Shown: piece by piece, positions 48,815 through 59,853 of the stretch
Position numbering within the stretch: the stretch's first letter is position 1
Layout of the letters: every line of letters starts with the position of its first letter
Assembly (NCBI RefSeq): GCF_012926525.1
Contig: NZ_JABBNI010000066.1
Location: 186,001-250,000 of the forward strand
Source: Clostridium muellerianum
GTDB taxonomy: Bacteria > Bacillota > Clostridia > Clostridiales > Clostridiaceae
Length of the DNA: 64,000 nt
Direction of reading: 5' to 3'
Position numbers and translations under genes: made by a program
The notes under the pieces: generated by a model
The model's database searches: none
The model's input: only the letters and a program-made list of their open reading frames with translations
Told to the model about the DNA's origin: nothing

Positions 48815-51259
48815 TTAATCAAGTGATTGATTTTTAAAATTGATTTTTTTAATATTCCATATTTCATCAGCATATTTTGCTACTGTATTATCACTAGAGA
48901 AAATACCTGAATTGGCTATATTTATTATACTCATTTTCATCCATTTTTCTTTATCCATATAAAGCCTATTTATTTTGTTTTGAGCATCTACATAGGCATC
49001 AAAGTCCTTTAATACAAAGTATTCATCATTGTTAAATAGAAGACTATTATATATATCATTAAATTCGTAATTAGATACATTTAAAAATCCATTTGTAAGT
49101 TGAGTTAAAATTTTATTAACCCTAGCATCATTATTAAATATGTCTCTAGAATGATAGTTTTTATTTTTATAAAATTCAATTACCTCATGAGCGGTTAAAC
49201 CAAATATTACAATGTTATCATCACCAACTATTTCTTTTATTTCTACATTTGCTCCATCTAAGGTTGCTATAGTAACAGCACCATTCATCATAAATTTCAT
49301 GTTTCCTGTACCAGAAGCTTCCTTGGAAGCTGTTGAAATTTGTTCGCTTACGTCTGTACAAGGAATAATATTTTCAGCTAGGGTAACACCGTAATTTTCA
49401 AGGAAAAGTACCTTGAGTTTATCCCTTATGCTATGATCATTATTTATTTTGTCTGCCACACTGTTTATTAATTTTATAACTTGTTTTGCTAGATAGTATC
49501 CTGGTGAAGCTTTGGCAGCAAAGATAAAGGTTCTTGGAACAATATCTAAATTTGGATTTTCTCTTAATCTATTATATAAATCTAAAATATTTAGTACATT
49601 TAAAGTTTGCCTTTTATAAGCATGAAGTCTTTTGGCTTGAACATCAAATATAGAATCTGGATTAACGTTTATATTATATTTACTTTTAATGTAGTTTGAT
49701 AAATTTATTTTATTTTCTTTTTTTATATTTGCAAATTTCTCTTGAACAGAGATATCATAAGCAACGGCTTCTAATTTTTTTAATTCTAGAGGATGTTTAA
49801 CCCAATCTGTGCCTATGGTTTCATTAATTAAATTAGCAAGTTTAGGATTTGACTCAATAAGCCATCTTCTATGGGTTATACCATTAGTTTTATTATTAAA
49901 TTTTTCAGGATAAAAATCATAAAAGCTTTTTAACTCTTGATTTTTTAATATTTCTGTATGGAGTTTTGCAACACCATTTACCGAATGACTTCCTACAATA
50001 GAAAGATAAGCCATTCGTATATTGTTATCATATATTATAGACATTTCGTTTACTTTATCCCAATTGCCATTATATTCATCAAAAACTTCCCCACAAAATC
50101 TTCTATTTATTTCTTCTATAATCATATAAATTCTTGGAAGAAGTTTTTTAAACATATCTACAGGCCATTTTTCTAAAGCTTCAGCTAGGATAGTATGATT
50201 AGTATAAGCCATAACATTAGTAGTAATTTTCCAGGCTTCTTCCCAGGACATTGACTTCTCATCAACCAAAAGTCTCATTAATTCTGCAATAGCAACAGAT
50301 GGATGAGTATCATTTATGTGTACTGATATATATTGATCCAGTTTATTTAAAGGTAATTTCATTTTTTCATATCTTCTTAATATACTTTGAAGCCCTGCAC
50401 TTACAAAAAAGTACTGTTGTTTTAGCCTTAAAATTTTTCCTTTTTCATTTGAATCATCAGGATATAGTACTTGAGTAATGGATTCAACAGAATATTTATA
50501 TTCCGCAGCTTTTAAATAATCTCCATTATTGAAAGAAGAAAAATCAAAATCTTCATCAACAGTTTCGGCATTCCAAAGTCTCAAATTATTTACAATATTG
50601 TTATCATAACCAACTATGGATATATCATAGGGTACTGCAAGAATAGGCTCGTAATTTTTGTGTATTACCTTAAGTTCGTCATCTTCCTTAATAAGCTCTA
50701 CATCTCCACCAAATTTAACTATAACAGATTTATAAGGCTTTCTTGTTTCCCATACATAACCTTCTTTAAGCCAATTGTCTGGCACTTCAACCTGATAACC
50801 ATTTATAATTTTTTGTTCAAATAATCCATATTTATATCTTATGCCACAACCATGACCTGGAATTCCAATAGATGCCATTGAGTCTAAAAAGCAAGCAGCT
50901 AATCTTCCAAGACCGCCGTTTCCAAGACCAGCATCCATTTCAACCGATAACACCTCATTAAAATCTATACCAAGCTCTGTTAGGGCTTCTTCACAGACGT
51001 TTTTTATACCAAGATTAATTAGATTGCTTTCAAGAAGCTTTCCTATTAGAAATTCCATTGAAAAATAATAAACTTGTTTTTGTTTATGGTTTAAATAATA
51101 TTTATTTGTTTTCATTAAATTTTCTGAAATATAGTCTTTTACCAAACTACCTAGAGCTGTAAAATAATGATATTTGTTAAGTTCAATTATATCCTCTGCA
51201 AATAAACTCGTTAATTTTTGCTTAAATGCATGCTTTAAGAATTCCTTATCTAAAACCAC
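48815..51259 (-). CDS. glgP: Glycogen/starch/alpha-glucan phosphorylase
   Basis: 814 residues, full length. YFSMEFLIGKLLESNLINLGI, DAGLGNGGLGRLAACFLDSMA, GHGCGIRYKYGLFEQ, NGITHRRWL, AKRLHAYKRQTLN and the pyridoxal-phosphate Lys in EASGTGNMKFMMNGA. It releases glucose-1-phosphate from glycogen ends. 23 bases after glgA in the operon. The presence of synthesis and breakdown genes in one transcript indicates turnover controlled at enzyme level. Confidence 0.97.
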   Translation of the reverse strand: MVLDKEFLKHAFKQKLTSLFAEDIIELNKYHYFTALGSLVKDYISENLMKTNKYYLNHKQKQVYYFSMEFLIGKLLESNLINLGIKNVCEEALTELGIDFNEVLSVEMDAGLGNGGLGRLAACFLDSMASIGIPGHGCGIRYKYGLFEQKIINGYQVEVPDNWLKEGYVWETRKPYKSVIVKFGGDVELIKEDDELKVIHKNYEPILAVPYDISIVGYDNNIVNNLRLWNAETVDEDFDFSSFNNGDYLKAAEYKYSVESITQVLYPDDSNEKGKILRLKQQYFFVSAGLQSILRRYEKMKLPLNKLDQYISVHINDTHPSVAIAELMRLLVDEKSMSWEEAWKITTNVMAYTNHTILAEALEKWPVDMFKKLLPRIYMIIEEINRRFCGEVFDEYNGNWDKVNEMSIIYDNNIRMAYLSIVGSHSVNGVAKLHTEILKNQELKSFYDFYPEKFNNKTNGITHRRWLIESNPKLANLINETIGTDWVKHPLELKKLEAVAYDISVQEKFANIKKENKINLSNYIKSKYNINVNPDSIFDVQAKRLHAYKRQTLNVLNILDLYNRLRENPNLDIVPRTFIFAAKASPGYYLAKQVIKLINSVADKINNDHSIRDKLKVLFLENYGVTLAENIIPCTDVSEQISTASKEASGTGNMKFMMNGAVTIATLDGANVEIKEIVGDDNIVIFGLTAHEVIEFYKNKNYHSRDIFNNDARVNKILTQLTNGFLNVSNYEFNDIYNSLLFNNDEYFVLKDFDAYVDAQNKINRLYMDKEKWMKMSIINIANSGIFSSDNTVAKYADEIWNIKKINFKNQSLD

Positions 51260-51282
51260 TTTTAATCACCTCGTGTAAATTA

Positions 51283-52716
51283 CTATGAAAATGTTTTGTA
51301 TAAATCTATATAGGCTTTTGCAGAATTTTCCCAACTGTTATTTTGAAGCATAGCTGTTTTTATAAGTTTATTCCAGGCTTCTTTATTATTATATATTTCT
51401 AAAGCATATTTTATTATATTTAACATTTCATGAGCATTGTAGTTTTTAAAGGAAAAACCATTACCTTCTTCTGTATATTCATTATAAGGAATTATTGTGT
51501 CTTTAAGGCCTCCTGTTTCTCTAACTATTGGAATACATCCATATCTTAGAGAAATCAACTGACTTATACCGCATGGTTCAAAAAGGGAAGGCATAAGAAA
51601 CATATCAGAACCTGCATATATTTCTTGAGCTAAAGAATTATCAAACTTTATATTAGATGAAAGTTTTGAAGGATATATATTAGAAAAATACTGAAAAACA
51701 TCTTCAAAATCCTCATCACCCGTACCTAATATTACTAGTTGAATATTCATAGAAAGTAATTCTTCAATGGCTGAAGCTACTAAATCTAACCCTTTTTGTC
51801 TAACAAGCCTCGATATTATAGCAATCACTGGAATATTTTTGCTTTCAGGAAGTTTCAATGTTTTTTGAAGCTTTAATTTATCCTTTACTTTATTATAAAT
51901 AGTAGATGAATTATATTTATAATATATGTGTTCATCTGTATTAGGATTAAAGAGTTCATAATCTATTCCATTTACAATGCCATAAAGTTTACTGCTTTTG
52001 CTGCGCAGCAATCCATCTAAATTTTCACCATAGAAGGGAGTTTTTATTTCTTCAGCATAAGATTTGCTTACAGTAGTTATTATATCTGAAAAATTAATAC
52101 CAGCTTTCATAAAGGAAATTCCATTATAATATTTAACTGCATCCTCACTAAAATATTCTTCTCCAAGAGAAAGCAAATCACTTAAATTTTCCTTGCCAAA
52201 AATTCCTTGATACTTTAAATTGTGAATTGAAAAGATAGTTTTTGTATTAATAAATTCATTGTTTTTTTTGTAATGTTCATTTAACAAAACTGGAATCATT
52301 CCAGTTTGCCAATCATTGCAATGTATTATATCTGGAATGAAATCATCCATGTATTTCATAGACTCTAAAACAGCTCTGCAAAAATATGAAAATCTTTCAC
52401 CATCATCAAAAAATCCATAAAGATTGCATCTTTGAAAATAGTATTCATTGTCTATAAAATAAAATGGAACTTCATTAAACTCGTAATATGCCAGCCCACA
52501 GTAACTATTTCTCCAGCCAACAGGTACAGTAAAATCACTTTTATGCATCATTTTTGATTTGAAATTTTGAGATATATTCGAATAATTGGGAATTATAACT
52601 CTAGCATCAATTCCTAATTTTCTTAGTGTTTTAGGAAGTGAATAGGATACATCACCAAGACCTCCTGTTTTTATAAAAGGATAAGCTTCTGCTGCTGCAA
52701 ATAAAACTTTTATCAT
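51283..52716 (-). CDS. glgA: Glycogen synthase (ADP-glucose)
   Basis: 477 residues, GT5. N-terminal VLFAAAEAYPFIKTGGLGDVSYSLPKTL carries the KTGGL ADP-glucose site; DIIHCNDWQTGMIPVLL, SRLVRQKGLDLV and MPSLFEPCGISQLISLRYGCIPIVRETGGLKDTI (GT-B C-terminal site) follow. It extends alpha-1,4-glucan using ADP-glucose from GlgC/GlgD. Start ATG at 52716 after GGGGGAG. Confidence 0.97.
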   Translation of the reverse strand: MIKVLFAAAEAYPFIKTGGLGDVSYSLPKTLRKLGIDARVIIPNYSNISQNFKSKMMHKSDFTVPVGWRNSYCGLAYYEFNEVPFYFIDNEYYFQRCNLYGFFDDGERFSYFCRAVLESMKYMDDFIPDIIHCNDWQTGMIPVLLNEHYKKNNEFINTKTIFSIHNLKYQGIFGKENLSDLLSLGEEYFSEDAVKYYNGISFMKAGINFSDIITTVSKSYAEEIKTPFYGENLDGLLRSKSSKLYGIVNGIDYELFNPNTDEHIYYKYNSSTIYNKVKDKLKLQKTLKLPESKNIPVIAIISRLVRQKGLDLVASAIEELLSMNIQLVILGTGDEDFEDVFQYFSNIYPSKLSSNIKFDNSLAQEIYAGSDMFLMPSLFEPCGISQLISLRYGCIPIVRETGGLKDTIIPYNEYTEEGNGFSFKNYNAHEMLNIIKYALEIYNNKEAWNKLIKTAMLQNNSWENSAKAYIDLYKTFS

Positions 52717-52755
52717 ATAATTTTCTCCCCCAATCGTAAAATAGATTTGCAGTAT

Positions 52756-53877
52756 TTAGTCAGAACTTAGAACGCTATTTTTTTCTACAACTAATGGAAA
52801 TTCTGATGCACCTTGAATCTTTATATTTTTATCAATTAAAACGTCTTTATCAAGTATTACATTGTTTAAACAAGCGCCTTTTTCTATTTTGCAATTTTCA
52901 AATAGTATAGAGTTTTTTATTATAGCGCCTTTAGCTATATGTACTTGTCTTGAAACAATACTATTTTTCACAGTGCCTTCTATAATGCAGCCATTAGCAA
53001 TTAATGAGTTGGATACCAAAGAATTTTTAACATATTTTGTGGAAGGTTCATTTTTAGGTTTAGTATATATAAAACCATTATTATAAAAAAGTTCATGAAG
53101 TACTTTTGGATTAAGTATGTCCATATTAGCATGGTAATATTGATTTATTGAATTAACAGAGGTTACATATCCTTGAAATTCATAAGGATTTACATTATAT
53201 TTGTGTATGTTTACATATATGCATTCGTATAGGTTTTCGTATATATCAGATTGAGCAAGTTCATATAAAAAGTTAAGAAGCAAATCTTTTTTCATCAATA
53301 TTACATCCATACAAACATTAGCTTCAGTATGCAAACCAATGTTTTTTTGTACGCTAGATATTTTATTTTCTTGATTTATATTTATAATATTACAGCCATG
53401 AATATAAGTATCAGCATTTTTTACATTTTTATAGACTACTGTAATGTCGCTTTTAGATTTTTCATGGCTTTTTATAACTTCGCTAATATTAATATTACAT
53501 ATCATATGTGATTGAGATAAGATAACATTTTTTTGTTTACTAATAGAAAGATATTCTATGAAGTTTTTTAATAAATTTTCATTTTGATGATAATGGTATT
53601 TTGGATAAGAGCTAAATATAAACAAGCCGTCTACATTTCTGTTTAAATCCCAGGCACGCCCCGTACCGAGATGATCAATTAAAGAACGAGAATTATTAGG
53701 TGAAAAAATACTAACATTTCTTATACCGCAGTTAACTATATTTGAAAGAATAAAATCAATAATACGGTATCTTCCGTAAATAGGTATAGATGCAAGAGGT
53801 CTATTTTTAGTCAAGCTTCTAATATCTTGCTGATTTTCATTTAACATTAATACTGCCATGTATGAGTTTTTTATCAT
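52756..53877 (-). CDS. glgD: GlgD, non-catalytic-type ADP-glucose pyrophosphorylase subunit
   Basis: 373 residues from the ATG at 53877 (GAGGTG 8 bases upstream; the GTG at 53886 overlaps that site). It resembles GlgC throughout (YGRYRIIDFILSNIVNCGIRNVSIFSPNN, LGTGRAWDL, beta-helix SNSLIANGCIIEGTVKNSIV) but lacks the nucleotide-binding GGxGTRL (here NENQQDIRSLTKNRPLASIP), as GlgD proteins of firmicutes do. It acts with GlgC in a mixed complex, raising activity. 18 bases after glgC. Confidence 0.93.
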   Translation of the reverse strand: MIKNSYMAVLMLNENQQDIRSLTKNRPLASIPIYGRYRIIDFILSNIVNCGIRNVSIFSPNNSRSLIDHLGTGRAWDLNRNVDGLFIFSSYPKYHYHQNENLLKNFIEYLSISKQKNVILSQSHMICNINISEVIKSHEKSKSDITVVYKNVKNADTYIHGCNIININQENKISSVQKNIGLHTEANVCMDVILMKKDLLLNFLYELAQSDIYENLYECIYVNIHKYNVNPYEFQGYVTSVNSINQYYHANMDILNPKVLHELFYNNGFIYTKPKNEPSTKYVKNSLVSNSLIANGCIIEGTVKNSIVSRQVHIAKGAIIKNSILFENCKIEKGACLNNVILDKDVLIDKNIKIQGASEFPLVVEKNSVLSSD

Positions 53878-53895
53878 GTTTATCACCTCATATAG

Positions 53896-55032
53896 TTATA
53901 AATTTACTCCTATTTCTTTTTCTTCACCAATAAGGGTAATTTCTTTTGAATTAGCTACAATATTATTTTTCCTTATGATGCTGTTATTTCCTATTATTGC
54001 TCTATCAACTATTACATTATCTTCAATTGTTACATTAGGTAAAATTACAGAATTAATTATTCTTGAATTTTTACCAATATGTACACCTGGAAATAAGATA
54101 GAATGTAATACATCTCCTAGGATTACACAGCCATCGGAGATTAAAGAATTTTCTACTTTAACATCACTGCCGATGTATTGTGGTGGTAGGGTAGAGTTAT
54201 TAGAATAAATTCTCCAGTTTTTTTCATATAAGTTAAGCTTATTATTTTCTTTTAATAAATCCATATTAGCTTCCCAGTAGCTTTGTATAGTTCCAACATC
54301 TTTCCAATATCCCTGAAATGGATATGCAAATAGTTTTTTCCCTTTTTTAAGTAAAGCAGGTATTATGTCTTTTCCAAAATCATTATTAGAGTTTGGGTTA
54401 TTTTCATCTTCTTCTAAAAATTGCTTTATTAATTTCCAATTTAAAATATATATTCCCATAGAAGCCATATTATTTTTAGGTTCCTTAGGTTTTTCTTCAA
54501 ATTCAATTATGCTATTGTCTTTATTAGTATTCATGATTCCAAAGCGGCTTGCTTCTTCAAAGGGGACTTGTATAACTGCTATAGTTGCATCTGCATTTTT
54601 TTCTTTATGATAGCTAAGCATGTCTGAATAGTCCATTTTATATATATGATCACCTGACAGTACAATTACATATTCAGGATCATAATAATCTATGAAACTG
54701 ATATTTTGATAAATAGCATCAGCTGTGCCATTATACCAGTTCATTCCTGATTGGCTTACATGAGGAGGAAGAATTGTTGCTCCTCCATTCATTGTATCAA
54801 GATCCCAGGGACTGCCTATACCTATGTGCTGGCTTAAAATTAAAGGTTGATATTGGGTTAGTATTCCAACTGTATCAATCCCAGAATGTGTACAATTGCT
54901 TAGAGTAAAATCAATTATTCTGTATTTTCCTCCAAATGGCACAGCAGGTTTGGCATTATATTTAGTCAAATCTTTTAATCTAGTACCTTGTCCACCTGCT
55001 AATATCATTGCGATAATTTCTTTTTTTATCAT
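53896..55032 (-). CDS. glgC: Glucose-1-phosphate adenylyltransferase
   Basis: 378 residues with GGAGGAG before the ATG. N-terminal [39 protein letters not shown] is the catalytic nucleotide site; [28 protein letters not shown] and YWKDVGTI mark the sugar-phosphate site; the C-terminal beta-helix carries the GlgD-contact and allosteric region. Makes ADP-glucose from glucose-1-P and ATP. Its ATG overlaps the glgB stop by 4 bases. Confidence 0.97.
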   Translation of the reverse strand: MIKKEIIAMILAGGQGTRLKDLTKYNAKPAVPFGGKYRIIDFTLSNCTHSGIDTVGILTQYQPLILSQHIGIGSPWDLDTMNGGATILPPHVSQSGMNWYNGTADAIYQNISFIDYYDPEYVIVLSGDHIYKMDYSDMLSYHKEKNADATIAVIQVPFEEASRFGIMNTNKDNSIIEFEEKPKEPKNNMASMGIYILNWKLIKQFLEEDENNPNSNNDFGKDIIPALLKKGKKLFAYPFQGYWKDVGTIQSYWEANMDLLKENNKLNLYEKNWRIYSNNSTLPPQYIGSDVKVENSLISDGCVILGDVLHSILFPGVHIGKNSRIINSVILPNVTIEDNVIVDRAIIGNNSIIRKNNIVANSKEITLIGEEKEIGVNL

Positions 55033-57020
55033 TGAACACTCCTCCTAATAGCATTTATTCTAAGATGCATTTTAATTAGGTTTGAGCCTTTATTTTGAAA
55101 GAGTTTTTTTGAATTATTAATATTTTTAAATATTGGTTTAATAAAGATTGTTGATAAGGCTGGTATTTTTATTCTTATGCAAAATGGTCTGCCATTCCAC
55201 TTTTCCATAATAGGGGTAATAGTTTCACTATTTAGCTTATTTGAACCACCATAGAGAATGTTATCACTATTTAAAACTTCTTTGTAGTGAGTAAATCTTG
55301 GTACTCCAATTTTATAGTCTTCATATGAATTTAAGGTGAAATTACATATAACAATAATAAAGTTATTAGAATTAAATCCATATCTTATAAAAGAAACTAT
55401 ACTTTGATTACTATTTGAGGCATCTATCCAGCTAAATCCGTGAAAATTATGATCTTGCTGCCATAGAGAACTTTCATTTTTATATAAATGATTTAAATCT
55501 TTAACATATTTCTGCATTTTTAGATGCATAGGGTAAAGCAATAAGTTCCAGTCTAACCCTGAGTTAAATTTCCATTCATCAAATTGAGCAAATTCATTTC
55601 CCATGAAAGTTAATTTTTTACCTGGATGACCAATCATATATCCGTAAAAAGATCGCACTCCTGAAAATTTATCTTCATAAGTACCTGGCATTTTATTTAA
55701 AATAGATTTTTTACCATAGACAACTTCGTCATGAGAAATAGGAAGCATAAAGTTTTCTGAGAAAGCATACATTATTGAAAATGTAATTAAATTGTGATTA
55801 AATTTTCTTTGAGTTATGTCAAGCTGCATATATCGTAAAATGTCATTCATCCAACCCATATTCCATTTGTAGTTAAAACCAAGACCACCATCATAATCAG
55901 GTCCTGTAACCATAGGCCAGGCTGTTGATTCTTCTGCAATAACAAGAGCAGAGGGAAAATGTTTAAATATGGTTCTGTTAAGTTTTCTTAAAAAGTCAAC
56001 TGCTTCGAGATTTTCAATTCCACCATATTTATTTTTTAAGTTTAAATTTCCTTCTTTTCCGTAGTTTAAATAAATCATGTTTGCCACTGCGTCTACTCTT
56101 ATGCCGTCTATATGATACATTTCAAACCAGAAAATGGCATTGGATATTAAAAAGTTTTGAACTTGTGTTTTACCTAGATTAAAGTTAGCAGTACCCCAAC
56201 CATAATTTTCTCTTAGATCATCATTACTATATTCATAAAGATATGATCCATCAAATTTATATAGTCCGTGTTCATCTTTGCAAAAATGACCTGGAACCCA
56301 ATCTATAATAACACCTATGCCATTTTGATGAAATTTATCTATAAAATATTTAAAATCTGAGGGAGTACCAAAACGACTGGTTACAGAATAATATCCTGTT
56401 GTTTGATATCCCCAGGAATCATCAAGTGGGTGCTCTGCAATTGGAAGTAATTCTATATGGGTATAACCCATATTAAGTACATAAGGAACGAGTAAATCAG
56501 CTATTTCTTTATAAGAGTAGAAAGCGTTTTTACCATCTAGTTTCCATGAACTTAAGTGTACTTCATATATATTTAATGGAGAAGAAAATGTATTCTTTTT
56601 ACCCCTGCTCTCCAGCCATGATTTATCATTCCAAGCATAATTATCCTTAATGTTTGTAACAATAGAAGCTGTGTTAGGTCTTAATTCTGAATAAAAAGCA
56701 TAGGGATCTGATTTCAAAACAGATTTACCATCAGACATTAAAATTTCATATTTGTATAAATCTCCTTCCATAACATCCTCTATAAATAGATTCCAAAAGT
56801 CAGCGTTAGGCTGCTTTTTCATAATGTGATTTTTTCCATTCCAATTGTTAAAATCACCAACAACACTAACATTTATAGCATTAGGTGCCCAAACTCTGAA
56901 CAAAGTTCCTGAAGTTCCCTTTAGTTGTATAAATCTACTTCCCAAAAACTTATAAGCCCTAAAGTTATTTCCAGTATTAAATGAATATGTTTCATAGGAA
57001 TTTACGTCTAAATTTAACAT
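55029..57020 (-). CDS. glgB: 1,4-alpha-glucan branching enzyme
   Basis: 663 residues, GH13 with N-terminal CBM48 ([25 protein letters not shown]). Then [30 protein letters not shown], nucleophile Asp in [15 protein letters not shown], Glu in [12 protein letters not shown], and [21 protein letters not shown]. It makes alpha-1,6 branches. First gene of the operon glgB-C-D-A-P-GH13; AAGGAG precedes the ATG at 57020. The last ~30 residues ([23 protein letters not shown]) extend past the usual end and overlap the glgC start. Confidence 0.97.
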   Translation of the reverse strand: MLNLDVNSYETYSFNTGNNFRAYKFLGSRFIQLKGTSGTLFRVWAPNAINVSVVGDFNNWNGKNHIMKKQPNADFWNLFIEDVMEGDLYKYEILMSDGKSVLKSDPYAFYSELRPNTASIVTNIKDNYAWNDKSWLESRGKKNTFSSPLNIYEVHLSSWKLDGKNAFYSYKEIADLLVPYVLNMGYTHIELLPIAEHPLDDSWGYQTTGYYSVTSRFGTPSDFKYFIDKFHQNGIGVIIDWVPGHFCKDEHGLYKFDGSYLYEYSNDDLRENYGWGTANFNLGKTQVQNFLISNAIFWFEMYHIDGIRVDAVANMIYLNYGKEGNLNLKNKYGGIENLEAVDFLRKLNRTIFKHFPSALVIAEESTAWPMVTGPDYDGGLGFNYKWNMGWMNDILRYMQLDITQRKFNHNLITFSIMYAFSENFMLPISHDEVVYGKKSILNKMPGTYEDKFSGVRSFYGYMIGHPGKKLTFMGNEFAQFDEWKFNSGLDWNLLLYPMHLKMQKYVKDLNHLYKNESSLWQQDHNFHGFSWIDASNSNQSIVSFIRYGFNSNNFIIVICNFTLNSYEDYKIGVPRFTHYKEVLNSDNILYGGSNKLNSETITPIMEKWNGRPFCIRIKIPALSTIFIKPIFKNINNSKKLFQNKGSNLIKMHLRINAIRRSVQ

Positions 57021-57495
57021 AATTAAATATCTCCTTATAAAGAATTATAGGTTATGAATAGTGCTTTCACCGTATTTTACTAATTATTTAACAGAAATTG
57101 TATAAAGAGTATATATATGCTAAATAATACATATTTTCCTGATGGTTGTCAATATTGTTATTGAAATTGTGAATTTAATTTAAGAAAATTTTATTTGGAT
57201 TGCTAATTTTATTATATAGGAATTTTCTATTTTTTAACTTAAAAAAATGCTTGTTAGGGTTTGAGACAGCTTGTATGTAGCTCCAATTAAAATGCTAACA
57301 GTTAAATAGCAACAGAACTTTAAATTAATAACTTAAGTTTTGCGTTATGATTGCATTATTTTCAAACAGAAAAGTTGAGGCAAACTTTCTTAAAAGGTCG
57401 TAAATTTATTTTTAAGTACATTTATATGACTGATCCACCAAAAATCAGTAAGTATTTATATATATTGTTTATCAATAGTTTGAGAATGGTGAAAG
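57021..57495. other. Intergenic region with a decayed repeat copy
   Basis: It holds the glg promoter at 57124-57152. Bases ~57210-57400 (ATTATATAGGAATTTTCTATTTT..., CTTGTATGTAGCTCCAATTAAAATGCTAACAG) are a diverged copy of 29462-29580. No open frame is left. No clear terminator for the ger operon is on this side. Confidence 0.5.
57124..57152 (-). promoter_or_regulatory. Promoter of the glycogen operon
   Basis: On the minus strand: TTGACA (57152-57147), 17 bases, TATTAT (57129-57124). It gives a leader of about 95 bases before glgB. Confidence 0.75.
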
Positions 57496-58617
57496 CTATT
57501 CTTTTTTTTGATCAGATCTTTCCATAGTTCTCTTAAAAAAAGCTTTTATGTAATATATTAATAAAGCCATTAGTGGTACAATGATTATTAAAGGCACATG
57601 GATATACTTAACAGTATAATCAAGACCTATCTTTATGTGCTGTGGATAGTTTTTTGCAATTAATTGCGAAGCAATTAAGATAATTATTCCAAAAGGTATG
57701 GCTAAATATTTAGTATCTTTTAAATTTGCAAGCTGTGCTACTCCCTGCATTGCTCCATACATAAATAAACTTACCTTAAAAAAACCACCAATTATTAATA
57801 CAAGTATGACAAATACATCTAATCTGTCGAAGGCTTCTCCTATTTTCATAATACGTAATGTCTGCAGTAGTGGGAACAAAGAAGTGGATGCAAATTCTAC
57901 TCCTAAAACAGAAATAAATAATAAATTATTCAAGGTAAGAATTATTCCAGTAGTTATTGTAGCCAATATCATTACTTTTCTTACTTTTGTGTTTTCAACT
58001 ACGGAGGAATATAACATAGTGAACAATATGCTCTCTCCAAATGGAAAAGTGATAAGCGGCCAACCTTCTTCAATTACAAAAATTATACCTTTCTCAAGCA
58101 TAGGTTTTAAATTATTTAATTTTAAAGCTCCTGGAGTTGTAGATATAAATAACCATGACATGATAATGAAAATAAACAAGAAAGGTAAAAAAGCTTGAGA
58201 AAATCTTGATATATTTTCAAGTCCTGTAAAGGTACTATAAATATTTAAAATAACAACCATTAAAGAAATTACTAACAAAGGCATTTTGGGCATTATAGCT
58301 ACCCTCATAAGTTCTGAAAAATCTCTTACAACCCTTGAAGCAATATATGTAAAATAAACAATATATAGTACACTCAGCATATATCCTATAAATTTTCCAA
58401 AAATTTTTGGCATAAAAGTAATAATATTATCATTAGGATATTTATTCCATAAAGTTGTATATATTATCTGTAATATGATAGCAGGAAATATATAAATTAA
58501 CATTGCTATCCATGCATCTTGTTTAGTTTTCGGAACTAAATAAAAAAGTGAAGCAGTACCATATTCAAATAATATTATATTAGAAAAAAGCTGATAAGCT
58601 GATATTTTAATTTTCAC
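57496..58617 (-). CDS. gerKB: Spore germination receptor permease subunit (GerAB/GerKB)
   Basis: 373 residues from a GTG start at 58617 (AGAGGAAGG upstream), with ten membrane segments of the amino-acid permease (APC) type: SAYQLFSNIILFEYGTASLFYLVP, DAWIAMLIYIFPAIILQ, VVRDFSELMRVAIMPKMPLLV. The C-terminus is charged (KRTMERSDQKKE). It is the B subunit that binds germinants in GerA-family receptors. It lies third in the minus-strand operon A-C-B. The germinant is not predictable. Confidence 0.93.
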   Translation of the reverse strand: MKIKISAYQLFSNIILFEYGTASLFYLVPKTKQDAWIAMLIYIFPAIILQIIYTTLWNKYPNDNIITFMPKIFGKFIGYMLSVLYIVYFTYIASRVVRDFSELMRVAIMPKMPLLVISLMVVILNIYSTFTGLENISRFSQAFLPFLFIFIIMSWLFISTTPGALKLNNLKPMLEKGIIFVIEEGWPLITFPFGESILFTMLYSSVVENTKVRKVMILATITTGIILTLNNLLFISVLGVEFASTSLFPLLQTLRIMKIGEAFDRLDVFVILVLIIGGFFKVSLFMYGAMQGVAQLANLKDTKYLAIPFGIIILIASQLIAKNYPQHIKIGLDYTVKYIHVPLIIIVPLMALLIYYIKAFFKRTMERSDQKKE

Positions 58618-58649
58618 GTTAACCCTTCCTCTGAAATAAAAATTTTTTG

Positions 58650-59813
58650 TTATTTTACTGGTTTAGAAATTGTTCCTGGTCTCTCTAAACTGGAGTCTAC
58701 CATTATTTTTACTTCAATCAGTGGAAAAATATTCTGCCAATTTTCACCTATTTTATCCCATTCATTTGGATAAGTTTTATGTACTATTTCACCAAAATCA
58801 AAAATATCTGCTTTTAACTCCTTTTGTGCTACAAATAAAGCTTCCTTAACTTCTTTTTGTATGGTTTCATTCTGAAATTTGCTAAATTCATCCATTATTT
58901 TTTCATCCTCCATAGGATCCAGTTTACCTGTCATTTCTCTTATATTTGATTTTTCTTTTATGCTTATCAGCATCATCACACTATCATTTTTCTTGATGGC
59001 TTCTACTTTACTACTAGAACCTAATATTTCAAAGGAAATAATTTTATTATTTTGAGAAGGTACTAACAAGTTTCCTCCTTTAACCTTACCATTTATCCAT
59101 TGAACGCCTCTGGTTTGATTTTTATTTAAAAACCCTATAAGTTTATCATTTTTAAATACAGCAGTACCTTCCATTTCAAAGGTACCATAAATATTTTTAT
59201 TTACATTAATAACTCCTGCTATAGGTGCTGAGGTTTTACTGGATAATTTATTAGCAAAATTCATTCTAGTTTGGACAGGTGCATAACCCATTATTGATTG
59301 TTGTCTAATTAACCTGTAAACAGTATTGGCAGGAATTGTATCATCACTAGTTATGGATGATACTATATCTGTAGCATTACCTTTTGTCACAAGAATAGGA
59401 ATATCTGGTCTCGTTACATATCCTCTTAATAAAGAATCAATTAAAGTTGCTAACCCAGCCTCAGCTAACCCTTTACCAATAACTGTATACTTACTGTGAG
59501 CAAAGAATAAGTTTTTACCAATTCGTGTAGACAGATGAGCTATAGCCTCTGCAGGTGAAGCTCCTGTATCACTATATATTATTACATCTGCAGTAGACTG
59601 TGATCCTCCTACTTTTTCCTTACCTGATGCCCCAGAGGACGACTTTTGTGGATTCAACACTTGTACTGTTAATAGATATTTGTTCCCTGGTAATTGATCA
59701 TAACCTGTTGCCATTACTACGGCTAGATTTTCTATTTCAGTTTTCGTACCTTTACAGCCTGTAGTAGAAAATAAAGTTAGAATTATCATAAAAATTGCAG
59801 TAAATTTTTTCAT
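58650..59813 (-). CDS. gerKC: Spore germination receptor lipoprotein subunit (GerAC family)
   Basis: 387 residues from the ATG at 59813 (GAGGAA upstream). Lipoprotein signal MKKFTAIFMIILTLFSTTGC, with C as the lipidated residue (a substrate of lgt at 601). Then IENLAVVMATGYDQLPGNKYLLTVQVLNP and the late DIFDFGEIVHKTYPNEWDKIGENWQNIFPLIEVKIMVDSSLERPGT, the Ger(x)C C-terminal domain. Outer-leaflet partner of the A and B subunits. Placed between gerA and gerB genes. Confidence 0.94.
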   Translation of the reverse strand: MKKFTAIFMIILTLFSTTGCKGTKTEIENLAVVMATGYDQLPGNKYLLTVQVLNPQKSSSGASGKEKVGGSQSTADVIIYSDTGASPAEAIAHLSTRIGKNLFFAHSKYTVIGKGLAEAGLATLIDSLLRGYVTRPDIPILVTKGNATDIVSSITSDDTIPANTVYRLIRQQSIMGYAPVQTRMNFANKLSSKTSAPIAGVINVNKNIYGTFEMEGTAVFKNDKLIGFLNKNQTRGVQWINGKVKGGNLLVPSQNNKIISFEILGSSSKVEAIKKNDSVMMLISIKEKSNIREMTGKLDPMEDEKIMDEFSKFQNETIQKEVKEALFVAQKELKADIFDFGEIVHKTYPNEWDKIGENWQNIFPLIEVKIMVDSSLERPGTISKPVK

Positions 59814-59853
59814 TACTATTGTTCCTCGCATTATTGTTTATTTTTCTCATTAG

